Counted from the stretch's first letter, positions 1 to 4,743 are shown. The stretch: DNA of 8,056 bases from Oscillospiraceae bacterium (GCA_028705905.1 JAQWCP010000055.1:1-8056), one strand, 5' to 3'. The notes: a model not told the origin generated them from the sequence alone. Made by a program: numbers and translations.

Positions 1-45
1 TGCTGCATCTGGCGTATCCGTAAATCATAATCAATCCCCCTGATA

Positions 46-75
46 GCTCCACGGGCTTTCTCTTGCCCGTGGAGC
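46..75 (+). terminator. Intrinsic terminator for a rightward gene entering from the left
   Basis: An 11-bp perfect stem (GCTCCACGGGC / GCCCGTGGAGC) with an 8-nt loop is followed on the + strand by ATTTTTCT. On the minus strand no T-run follows the stem, so it should stop rightward transcription rather than transcription of the leftward gene at 82-342. Bases 1-45 hold stops in all three + frames (for example TAA at 28-30), so they may contain the last codons of an upstream gene that cannot be identified. Confidence 0.7.
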
Positions 76-81
76 ATTTTT

Positions 82-342
82 CTAATTAGCAAGGTACCGT
101 AATGTAAAGTCCTTATAGAGTTCAGCGTAGAGCCGTTTCAAGGTGGTACTGTCAAAGCGGTTTGAGATCACGCTGGTGTAGCGAACAATGTACGCGCCCG
201 CTGTAAGTTCTTCTGTCTGCTGGCGGAGCATTTCAGCTTTCAGCGTGTCTCGTATTGCATCGGCCTTAGCTGTAGCTTTTGCGGCCAGCTCGTCGTAATT
301 GTTCATGGTTTCGATCATGCCGACTATTTCATTCTTGCTCAT
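82..342 (-). CDS. Small conserved phage/ICE-type protein (86 aa), function unknown
   Basis: The protein is 86 aa, soluble and mostly helical, with an Ala/Lys/Glu-rich N-terminal helical half. Its C-terminal half holds the pattern Y-I-V-R-Y-T...S-N-R-F-D-S...Y-K-D-F-T. From memory this resembles small proteins encoded beside YqaJ-type recombinases and other early replication or recombination genes in Firmicutes phages and ICEs. That link is an impression, not a search result. The start is well supported: AAAGGAG lies about 8 nt before the ATG at 342. The gene is read leftward from the promoter at 516-544 through a leader of about 165 nt. The hairpin beyond its stop has no T-run on this strand, so the transcript probably continues out of the window. 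The operator inside its promoter suggests control by the XRE protein at 652. Confidence 0.72.
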   Translation of the reverse strand: MSKNEIVGMIETMNNYDELAAKATAKADAIRDTLKAEMLRQQTEELTAGAYIVRYTSVISNRFDSTTLKRLYAELYKDFTLRYLAN

Positions 343-403
343 TTTTTCTTTCTCCTTTTGGATGGTAGATTTCGTTTGGCAAGTGGTGGGTGGCCTTAAA
401 CAT
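329..403 (-). CDS. Possible 24-aa leader ORF overlapping the start of the 86-aa gene
   Basis: An ATG at 403 preceded by AAAGG opens a 24-codon frame (MFKATHHLPNEIYHPKGERK...) that ends at 329-331. Its stop lies just inside the start of the 86-aa gene in another frame, and it reads through that gene's Shine-Dalgarno sequence. That layout would allow translational coupling. The ORF is short and I do not recognise it, so it may be chance. Confidence 0.25.
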   Translation of the reverse strand: MFKATHHLPNEIYHPKGERKNEQE

Positions 404-515
404 CTATGCCTTTGGCAATCTCACTCTCTCTTATCCGTTCCCACTCTGATCTTGCGTTCTTGGTTCGGCTCTCGCCTACTTCGTCCGCCTTGGCTTGCCT
501 CTCTTAACTGTATTT

Positions 516-544
516 ATGTTACTACGAATTTCGTAATTTGTCAA
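516..544 (-). promoter_or_regulatory. Leftward promoter with an operator in its spacer
   Basis: Read on the minus strand this is TTGACA (539-544), a 17-nt spacer and TAACAT (516-521), close to sigma-A consensus. The spacer holds the perfect palindrome TACGAATTTCGTA at 523-535. A protein bound there would block RNA polymerase, so this is most likely a repressed promoter for the gene at 82-342. Confidence 0.75.
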
Positions 545-550
545 TACGGT

Positions 551-597
551 TATCGTAATTATTTTACGAAATACGATATTACTTTTCGTATTTCGTA
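551..597. promoter_or_regulatory. Intervening array of TTCGTA/TACGAA half-sites
   Basis: Between the two divergent promoters lie TACGAAATACGA (565-576) and its exact reverse complement TCGTATTTCGTA (586-597), separated by 9 nt. A further ATCGTA sits at 552-557. Inside each arm the half-sites repeat every 7 bp, the same step as within the palindrome at 523-535. Together with the two promoter operators this makes about nine half-sites in 100 bp. It is probably a cooperative binding array for the adjacent XRE regulator. Confidence 0.6.
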
Positions 598-626
598 TTG
601 ACGCACTACGCAATTCGTAGTATCCT
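598..626 (+). promoter_or_regulatory. Rightward promoter of the XRE operon with an operator in its spacer
   Basis: TTGACG (598-603), a 17-nt spacer and TATCCT (621-626) lie 25 nt before the XRE start codon. The spacer contains CTACG-CAATT-CGTAG (606-620), an imperfect version of the palindrome in the leftward promoter. Autoregulation by the first gene product is the simplest reading. Confidence 0.72.
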
Positions 627-651
627 GTAAGCGTGGAAAAGGAGGTCATCT

Positions 652-858
652 ATGATTAAGTTCAAGGTAAAGGTAATGCTCGCCATGCGAGAAATGACGC
701 AGAAGGAATTAGCAGAGAAAACAGGAATCAGACCACCGACGATTTCCGCAATCTGTACGGGAACGGTCAAACATTTTCCAGTAGATGCATTAGATAAAAT
801 TTGTTCCGTACTGGATTGCCAACCCGCCGATTTAATAGAGTATGTAAACGAACAGTAA
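652..858 (+). CDS. Short XRE/Cro-type helix-turn-helix regulator (68 aa)
   Basis: This is a single-domain DNA-binding protein of Cro size. The helix-turn-helix covers about residues 12-42 (MTQKELAEKTGIRPPTISAI), and the LDKICSVLDCQPADLIEY segment is the usual last helix of this small XRE family. No sensor or dimerisation tail is present. AAGGAGG (639-645) lies 6 nt before the ATG. It is the first gene of the operon and follows a promoter containing palindromic operators, so it probably represses both that promoter and the leftward one. The two genes downstream follow 21 nt and 1 nt after the preceding stops, suggesting one mRNA. Family assignment is firm; the target sites are inferred from position and symmetry. 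Confidence 0.9.
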   Translation: MIKFKVKVMLAMREMTQKELAEKTGIRPPTISAICTGTVKHFPVDALDKICSVLDCQPADLIEYVNEQ

Positions 859-879
859 AATACAATAAGGAGGTTCTTC

Positions 880-1665
880 ATGAAATTTAGTTCTATGCTA
901 CTATACGTCAATGACGAATTCCCTACAAAGCTCACGTTTACTAAACTTCAAGATATAGGGAGAGTGTTATATCGTAAAGGAAATTTCTTGTATTCTGTGG
1001 AGCAGGAATTCGTGAAAGAGAATTACTACTGGATGTATTTTCAGTATGATAATGAAAGTTTATATTCAGATACAGTCGTAGATACTTCAGACAACTCCGA
1101 AAAGAGTAATCCACGTCCTAAAAATCAAGTTGAAATGCGATATCAACTATTTGCTTGTTATGACCTTGAAAAGCATCTGCTGTATTTGTCCGATTACAAC
1201 AAAAAAGCAACTGTAACGGACTATATCAGCGATATGCTTCAAACAACGGTTATGACAAAAAATGTACTTAAATCAATTGATGAATTTGTATCGGCAGTTA
1301 AATATCTTAAATCTGTTACATTTACTCAACGGAGAACTCTTTATACAGACATTCCAGACAGTATTTTTAGAAAGCAAGCAAACCTATTTGGACTTGATTT
1401 ACCAGAACATAGTAAATTAAAATTGGATTACGGCTTTAGTCCAATAGGCATAGTAAAAACAACTTTGCAGAATTGGGGACTAAAACGGGATAGCGGTGAA
1501 TTCGATGATGTAATTGTTGTCGGAATTGATGACAGTGGATTTGAAAACACCTTCAATTTTTCAACGATGATAGCATCAATAGAATTTGATTTAACTCGTG
1601 ATGAAAATTATCGTTACAATCCCGAAAGCGTGCGTGTATTGCTTCTTGCAAAATTAGGTGTCTAG
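880..1665 (+). CDS. Unrecognised 261-aa protein, candidate RexA-like sensor
   Basis: I do not recognise a domain with certainty. The protein is soluble, with no signal peptide or membrane segment. Its N-terminal third alternates strands and helices (GNFLYSVEQEF, YYWMYFQYDNESLYSD), then has a polar Ser/Asn/Pro linker near residues 70-80. A hydrophobic core follows (YQLFACYDLEKHLLYLSDYN), then a helical region, and the acidic strand FDDVIVVGIDDSGF near residues 210-223. Size, placement after a phage-type regulator and before a four-pass membrane protein, and the general N-terminal layout recall lambda RexA (279 aa). No clear sequence identity is claimed. AAGGAGG (867-873) is 6 nt before the ATG. 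The gene is visibly AT-richer than the relaxase region, consistent with separate acquisition. An alternative is a KwaB-like partner of another membrane-linked defense system. Confidence 0.82.
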   Translation: MKFSSMLLYVNDEFPTKLTFTKLQDIGRVLYRKGNFLYSVEQEFVKENYYWMYFQYDNESLYSDTVVDTSDNSEKSNPRPKNQVEMRYQLFACYDLEKHLLYLSDYNKKATVTDYISDMLQTTVMTKNVLKSIDEFVSAVKYLKSVTFTQRRTLYTDIPDSIFRKQANLFGLDLPEHSKLKLDYGFSPIGIVKTTLQNWGLKRDSGEFDDVIVVGIDDSGFENTFNFSTMIASIEFDLTRDENYRYNPESVRVLLLAKLGV

Positions 1666-1666
1666 T

Positions 1667-2116
1667 ATGGAGAAGCGAGATCGTAATTTAGTACTTGTTT
1701 TAGGGCTCTTTGCTGTTGCATGTGGAATTTTTTTTGATTTGGATTACTCTAGAATTGCTGAAAGCGGATTAACGCTCTCTTCTATTGTGTTGGCAGTGTA
1801 CATTGCGGCTATTATTGGCTTAATTAACAGTGATTTATCAAAGAAAATGCAAAAGGCAGTGGCATGTTCTCAGCGAGACAGAACGCAATTAGGTGTACTT
1901 ACTACATATTTTAAACTTGCGGTATTTTGTTCAGTCGGGACAATCTTCATAAGTAGCATAATTTTACTGGTTGTAGTGCCAGAGAACCCATGCGCATTTT
2001 TCTTGTATGCTTGGAGAACGTTGTCAGTTTTGGGATTATTATTTTATGTTGAAAATGTAACGTTTCTGGTAATGATAATACGATTTATGCTGAACAGGCA
2101 GATATGGAATAGTTAG
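1667..2116 (+). CDS. Four-pass membrane protein (149 aa), candidate RexB-like effector
   Basis: The protein is strongly hydrophobic, with four predicted membrane helices at about residues 8-23, 35-53, 82-104 and 117-141. A basic cytoplasmic-type loop (SKKMQKAVACSQRDR) separates helices 2 and 3. Length and topology match lambda RexB (144 aa, four helices), an inner-membrane channel that depolarises the cell when RexA activates it. The functional comparison is inference. The ATG at 1667 lies directly after the stop of the 261-aa gene (1663-1665) and has AGGTG 6 nt upstream. An in-frame GTG at 1658 would give 152 aa but lacks a ribosome binding site, so I prefer the ATG. The tight junction suggests translational coupling and matched expression of the pair. 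It could instead be a KwaA-like or other small membrane toxin. Confidence 0.85.
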   Translation: MEKRDRNLVLVLGLFAVACGIFFDLDYSRIAESGLTLSSIVLAVYIAAIIGLINSDLSKKMQKAVACSQRDRTQLGVLTTYFKLAVFCSVGTIFISSIILLVVVPENPCAFFLYAWRTLSVLGLLFYVENVTFLVMIIRFMLNRQIWNS

Positions 2117-2404
2117 TGATGTCCAATAAAACAAATGCTTTCCTGAACAATTTGCGACGGCTCCAAAAGAGAAGAAAACGCCCTGATTTTGCCTTGTTTC
2201 TGTTCACAGAATTACTGATACCTTTTTGTGAACAACAGCCATGGGACGGGGGTATATTTCGGGATTAATATTTTTCTGTTTGAGGCGGTGGGTTTGGGCT
2301 GGGCAAAACTCTCACTGAGCGGCATTTTTGTTTTGAATCACGGTTTTCATGGCTGTGCGCGATAGAGCCATTTTTCGCTGTCAGACGAGCCAGAAGGAAG
2401 ATAA
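2117..2404. other. Non-coding gap between convergent operons
   Basis: No convincing gene lies between the membrane protein stop and the terminator at 2405. A 49-codon frame starts at 2119 but has no ribosome binding site. An 8-bp inverted repeat (TGTTCACA at 2201-2208, TGTGAACA at 2227-2234) is present without a T-run. Nothing else is evident. Confidence 0.5.
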
Positions 2405-2477
2405 CGAAAAAAGGCGGCACGCCGTTCAAAGAATCGCCCACACTGGGGTTTGAATTCTCCGAAACGGCCTGCCGCCT
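2405..2477 (-). terminator. Long-stem terminator closing the leftward small-gene operon
   Basis: The 15-nt arms 2412-2426 and 2463-2477 pair with a single mismatch (AGGCGGCACGCCGTT against AACGGCCTGCCGCCT) and enclose a 36-nt loop. Read leftward the stem runs into TTTTTTCGTT, an excellent intrinsic terminator. It lies only 4 nt past the stop of the 49-aa gene. On the + strand it is followed by CTCTTTATTT, so it may also stop the rightward operon that ends at 2116. Confidence 0.78.
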
Positions 2478-2481
2478 CTCT

Positions 2482-2631
2482 TTATTTCCAGTCTTTCAGA
2501 ATATCGTCTAACGCCTTATCAAGTGCCGTTTTCATGCTCTTCTCCATAATCTGAAAAATCATGGATTCAAGCTCTGACTCGCGTTTTTTCTTCTTTTTCT
2601 TTTTGTCCTGTTGGTTTGCGCCCACTCTCAT
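2482..2631 (-). CDS. Lysine-rich 49-aa small protein, last gene of the leftward operon
   Basis: ATG at 2631 (minus) opens a frame encoding MRVGANQQD, then seven lysines and an arginine, then an amphipathic helix (ESELESMIFQIMEK...ALDDILKDWK). The poly-Lys N-terminus suggests nucleic-acid or membrane-surface contact, but no family is recognised. Its reality rests on three points: its ATG overlaps the TGA of the upstream gene in an ATGA motif, a GAGGT lies 9 nt before the ATG, and its stop falls just before a strong terminator. Similar short Lys-rich ORFs are common in Firmicutes ICEs as far as I recall. Confidence 0.72.
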   Translation of the reverse strand: MRVGANQQDKKKKKKKRESELESMIFQIMEKSMKTALDKALDDILKDWK

Positions 2632-2804
2632 TTTACTTTGACCTCACTTGTAACTTTGATTTCATTCACCTGTTGGCTTTCAAGGTATCGGTTATAAATG
2701 CTTCGTCTTGCTGCAAAAAGAATTTGTGGAACTGTATATCCATCCTGATACATGGTTGGATAATACTCTGGAATTTTACTGTTGTAATATTCTCCGATTG
2801 TCAT
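2628..2804 (-). CDS. Small conserved ICE-type protein (58 aa), function unknown
   Basis: The product begins MTIGEYYNSKIPEYYPTMYQ and continues through a DGYTVPQILFAARRSIYNRY helix. It is Tyr-rich and soluble, with no domain I can name. I place the start at the ATG at 2804, with GAGG 7 nt upstream. A TTG six codons earlier (2822) would give 64 aa but has no suitable ribosome binding site. The gene overlaps the next one by 4 nt (ATGA), so the two are translationally coupled. It follows a leader of about 170 nt with strong hairpins and an internal promoter at 2981-3008. Confidence 0.75.
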   Translation of the reverse strand: MTIGEYYNSKIPEYYPTMYQDGYTVPQILFAARRSIYNRYLESQQVNEIKVTSEVKVK

Positions 2805-2844
2805 TGTGCGTCCTCTTTTCAATTTTCTTTTGGTGTAAAGGATG

Positions 2845-2957
2845 TTTCAAATAGAGCCGCTTGCGGCTCGTATTTGAAATCAGCCTTTCGTATAGGAAAT
2901 GGGTGGAGGGAAAAACCTTGGTTTTTCCCCGGAGCATCTTAGGGGGAACCCCCTAAG
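2845..2957. repeat. Three strong hairpins: structured leader or candidate oriT
   Basis: The first hairpin (2845-2879) has a 16-bp stem with a TT loop and one bulged G. The second (2908-2929) is GGGAAAAACC-TT-GGTTTTTCCC. The third (2938-2957) is CTTAGGGGG-AA-CCCCCTAAG. All lie in the 5' leader of the 58-aa gene. None ends in a T-run, so they are not ordinary terminators. An inverted repeat abutting CTAAGTCTAGC resembles the stem-then-nick layout of transfer origins, and the relaxase lies in the same window. That assignment is inference; RNA-level regulation of the two downstream genes is the alternative. Confidence 0.55.
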
Positions 2958-2980
2958 TCTAGCAATTCATTAAAGCTTCT

Positions 2981-3008
2981 ATTGTATATAAAATCTCCAC
3001 CTATACAA
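2981..3008 (-). promoter_or_regulatory. Internal leftward promoter for the 58-aa and 49-aa genes
   Basis: On the minus strand TTGTAT (3003-3008), a 16-nt spacer and TACAAT (2981-2986) form a good sigma-A promoter in the 324-nt gap between the 61-aa and 58-aa genes. TTGTATA (2982-2988) and TATACAA (3002-3008) are also inverted repeats and may bind a regulator. The rest of that gap holds the hairpin cluster at 2845-2957 and a 10-bp imperfect stem at 3071-3097. Confidence 0.55.
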
Positions 3009-3128
3009 AAATCCTGTTTTGGCCAAACTTTTTTCATTTTCCCGTTCGTCTACTTCTGGACAGAAGAATACCGCTGTCTGGAATTACAGATCAGCGGCAT
3101 TTGTTCTTTGTCATATTCAGTTTTCATC

Positions 3129-3314
3129 TCACATTCCGTAATAGTACATTTCCAAAATATCTTCGGGCGTTTTATGATCCAATTCGGCGGCAAGTTGCTT
3201 AGTATCAAATCCTGCGGCTTCGTAGTACATAAATATAAGCTCATAGGCTGCATCAAAAATGCTGCAATTCCATTCGGTTGCGGCCTCTTTCAGTTCCACC
3301 ATTTTGTTTTTCAT
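3129..3314 (-). CDS. Small conserved protein (61 aa), function unknown
   Basis: The protein is short, acidic and helical (MKNKMVELKEAATEWNC...PEDILEMYYYGM). No membrane segment, metal site or known fold is apparent. AGGAGA lies about 8 nt before the ATG at 3314, and the gene begins 20 nt after the stop of the 145-aa gene, so it belongs to the same leftward operon. The LDHKTPEDILEMYY stretch looks like a helix-turn-helix-sized helical pair, but I would not assign DNA binding. The 10-bp stem at 3071-3097 beyond its stop could slow transcription, leaving the next two genes partly dependent on the promoter at 2981. Confidence 0.75.
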   Translation of the reverse strand: MKNKMVELKEAATEWNCSIFDAAYELIFMYYEAAGFDTKQLAAELDHKTPEDILEMYYYGM

Positions 3315-3334
3315 ATTCTTACTCTCCTTTTCTA

Positions 3335-3772
3335 TTATGCGACTTCCGCCTGCTTAAAATCATGTTTTTCAGTATCAGGTGCAGGAATTGGCAGGACGTA
3401 GAGCTTGCCATTCTTAAAAGCAGGAATCTCCTTGTAGCTCGGAAATTGCTGTACAAACCAATTTTTGACGTACAGATAGCCGTTTGTCTGGCTTGCCGCA
3501 AGCTCCTTGATCTTCTGGAACACTTCAAGCAGCTCAGACGCATTTTCATACACCTTGATATAACGCTCCATGTGCGCGTATGTAAGGCCTTTGGCGGAGT
3601 TTGCTTTCTTAGGAGAGCGGTGAGTTTTGCGAGAAATCCGCATGTCGGGGAAATCGTGCTGAAATCTGGTCATAATCGCATACTCGTTGGAAGTGGGGTC
3701 AATTGCGTTTTCCGCAAATTCCTTCGTGATCGTCAACGTCTTGCTGCCAAAGTCAAAAGTGTAGTTTTTCAT
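3335..3772 (-). CDS. ICE-type paralog B (145 aa), function unknown
   Basis: This protein is a clear paralog of the product at 3802-4176. Both open with a short beta pair ending in T-I-T-K, have a conserved basic R-K/R-T segment near residue 50, a G-L-T-x-A-x-M-E-x-Y-I core, and a K-x-W-F motif toward the end. This copy has an extra Pro-rich tail (LPIPAPDTEKHDFKQAEVA). From memory, similar proteins occur in regulatory or early modules of Firmicutes ICEs and phages, with no known function. I choose the ATG at 3772, with AAGGA 10 nt upstream. A TTG at 3781 overlaps that site and is unlikely. It starts 29 nt after the stop of its paralog. Confidence 0.8.
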   Translation of the reverse strand: MKNYTFDFGSKTLTITKEFAENAIDPTSNEYAIMTRFQHDFPDMRISRKTHRSPKKANSAKGLTYAHMERYIKVYENASELLEVFQKIKELAASQTNGYLYVKNWFVQQFPSYKEIPAFKNGKLYVLPIPAPDTEKHDFKQAEVA

Positions 3773-3801
3773 ATTAGTCAATTCCTTTCTTTTATCTTCA
3801 A

Positions 3802-4176
3802 TTACGCTGCGAGATCAACATTCTCATAATCATTGTGGTTAGCAAGGAACCATGCCTTGACCTTGCCATAATAGGCGTTGCTGTCCTTATAGTAAGCCTT
3901 GACTGCCTCAAACTCTTTCAGGGCTTCTTCGCTGTTGGAAAGGGTGCTGATGTATTTCTCCATGAAAGCGAGAGTCAGGCCGTTGTGTGTGTTCTTGTCG
4001 GCTTTGATAACTGCCGTTCTGCGCTGAATGTCATAGTCAGCAAAGGTGTTGTGCAGCTTGGCAAGCTCGCGGAATTCCTTGGAGCCGGGAACGCTGGAAC
4101 GCTTGGCATAATCCTTGGTGATGGTGATGGTCTTGTCCTCGTGGTTGATGATGTAGTTAGAAGTAGTCTTTTTCAT
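3802..4176 (-). CDS. ICE-type paralog A (124 aa), first gene of the leftward operon
   Basis: The product begins MKKTTSNYIINHEDKTITIT. It shares the T-I-T-K turn, the G-L-T-L-A-F-M-E-K-Y-I core and a V-K-A-W-F motif with the 145-aa gene next door, so the two probably arose by tandem duplication. It is soluble and charged, with no catalytic motif. The ATG at 4176 has AAAGGA 7 nt upstream. An upstream in-frame start at 4221 would lie in the leader and has no ribosome binding site. It is first in an operon of five genes reaching 2482, driven by the promoter at 4272-4280. Its leader carries a GTGAGG...CCTCAC hairpin (about 4239-4260). Confidence 0.8.
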   Translation of the reverse strand: MKKTTSNYIINHEDKTITITKDYAKRSSVPGSKEFRELAKLHNTFADYDIQRRTAVIKADKNTHNGLTLAFMEKYISTLSNSEEALKEFEAVKAYYKDSNAYYGKVKAWFLANHNDYENVDLAA

Positions 4177-4271
4177 GATGATTTCCTTTCGTGCGCTCTT
4201 GGCGCTTGCGGTAGGGCGCAACCCTTATTTTTGTTTTGTGAGGTTTTGTGTTCCTCACTCTTTATGTACTT

Positions 4272-4312
4272 ATTATAGCAATAGCTCTATCCAATTCTTT
4301 GGATAGAGCTAT
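4272..4312 (-). promoter_or_regulatory. Extended -10 promoter under a perfect 14-bp palindrome
   Basis: On the minus strand TGCTATAAT (4272-4280) is an extended -10 element with consensus TATAAT. No good -35 is present. Its place is taken by ATAGCTCTATCCAA / TTGGATAGAGCTAT (4281-4294 and 4299-4312), a perfect inverted repeat with a 4-nt gap. The layout suits an activator-dependent or repressible promoter for the operon at 2482-4176. Confidence 0.7.
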
Positions 4313-4434
4313 ATAAATACAGAAAGTTTTTTGAGGTATTCTTGTTCTTGGTTTTACTGCCTTGCAGCAAGTAGCACTACCAAGAAAAAACAAGTAAAAT
4401 CAGGTAGTATCATGTGGAGAAAGCTCCACAAAAT

Positions 4435-4480
4435 AAAGCGCACAAAAAAGCGCACAAATTCAAAAAATCTGTGCGCTTTT
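4435..4480 (-). terminator. Terminator hairpin with a duplicated 12-bp arm
   Basis: AAAAGCGCACA (4446-4456) pairs with TGTGCGCTTTT (4470-4480). Read leftward the stem runs into TTTTTT, read rightward into TTTTGC, so it works best for leftward transcripts. The left arm is duplicated: AAAGCGCACAAA occurs at 4435-4446 and again immediately at 4447-4458, giving two alternative pairings for one right arm. Confidence 0.65.
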
Positions 4481-4505
4481 GCTGTTGGAACCGCTAATGT
4501 TATGA

Positions 4506-4534
4506 TTGTACTTTGAGTGGTGCTGTGGTATAAT
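4506..4534 (+). promoter_or_regulatory. Rightward promoter upstream of the tRNA-like sequence
   Basis: TTGTAC (4506-4511), a 17-nt spacer and consensus TATAAT (4529-4534) form a strong sigma-A promoter. Transcription would start near 4541 and run into the tRNA-like sequence and its terminator. The transcript carries no obvious ORF. Confidence 0.6.
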
Positions 4535-4616
4535 TAAAGCGAAAAAAATTAAGCTGTATCAAGGCTTTGAGGTGGTTCCGGCGGGGCGTATTTTGAAGCG
4601 CTGAAAGCGCGAAAAA

Positions 4617-4689
4617 GGAGCCTCGCAGCTGGGAGAGCGTACGGTTCGCATCCGTAAGGTCGAGAGTTCGATCCTCTTCGTCTCCACCA
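4617..4689 (+). tRNA. tRNA-Ala(CGC)-like remnant, 3' part canonical and 5' part degenerate
   Basis: From AGCTGGGAGAGCG onward the sequence is a standard tRNA. It has an anticodon stem TACGG/CCGTA with loop TTCGCAT (anticodon CGC), variable loop AGGTC, T-arm GAGAG-TTCGATC-CTCTT, 3' acceptor strand CGTCTCC, then A and an encoded CCA (4687-4689). The 5' part fails. Only GGAG (4617-4620) matches the expected acceptor strand GGAGACG or GGGGACG, the 5' D-stem is missing, and the whole is about 3 nt short. A functional tRNA is unlikely. The 3' acceptor strand could place G3:U70 if the intact gene has GGGG, which supports Ala. Most likely this is the 3' end of a tRNA gene left at an attachment site. 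Confidence 0.6.
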
Positions 4690-4699
4690 CAACAACAAA

Positions 4700-4743
4700 A
4701 TCCGAACCTTTTTCCAATTGGAGAAGGGTTCGGATTTGTTTTT
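4700..4743 (+). terminator. Intrinsic terminator after the tRNA remnant
   Basis: AATCCGAACC pairs with GGTTCGGATT around a loop that itself holds TCCAATTGGA. It is followed by TGTTTTTTTC. It sits 10 nt beyond the CCA end and looks like the native tRNA terminator, which suggests the 3' side of the tRNA locus is original. Confidence 0.85.

Larger units (their letters stand above)
4313..4616. other. Non-coding, repeat-rich segment before the tRNA remnant
   Basis: No gene is supported here. From 4340 to 4412 several short inverted repeats overlap: CTTGTTCTTGG with CCAAGAAAAAACAAG, TTTTACT with AGTAAAA, and ACTACC with GGTAGT. A TGTGGAG/CTCCACA stem follows at about 4414-4430. A tandem repeat and terminator lie at 4435-4480, a promoter at 4506-4534 and a small GCGCT/AGCGC stem near 4599-4611. 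The density of repeats would fit the end of an integrated element, but this is inference. Confidence 0.45.

Noticed and set aside
606..935. Minus-strand 109-aa ORF over the XRE gene
   Set aside because: Shadow of the XRE frame; it crosses the rightward ribosome binding sites and has no plausible start signal.
2201..2234. 8-bp inverted repeat TGTTCACA / TGTGAACA as a terminator of the Rex-like operon
   Set aside because: The stem is short, the gap is 18 nt and no T-run follows on either strand.
2119..2268. 49-codon + strand frame (MSNKTNAFLNNLRRLQKRRK...) directly after the membrane protein
   Set aside because: No ribosome binding site, no recognisable composition or family, and a random-looking C-terminus.
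2841..2957. CRISPR-like array of palindromes
   Set aside because: The three hairpins differ in sequence and there are no regularly spaced identical repeats.
3050..3256. Minus-strand 68-aa ORF overlapping the 61-aa gene
   Set aside because: It overlaps a gene with a good ribosome binding site in another frame and has none of its own.
2616..3401. Two + strand ORFs (108 and 139 aa) across the small-gene operon
   Set aside because: They are antisense to well-supported coupled minus-strand genes and lack ribosome binding sites.
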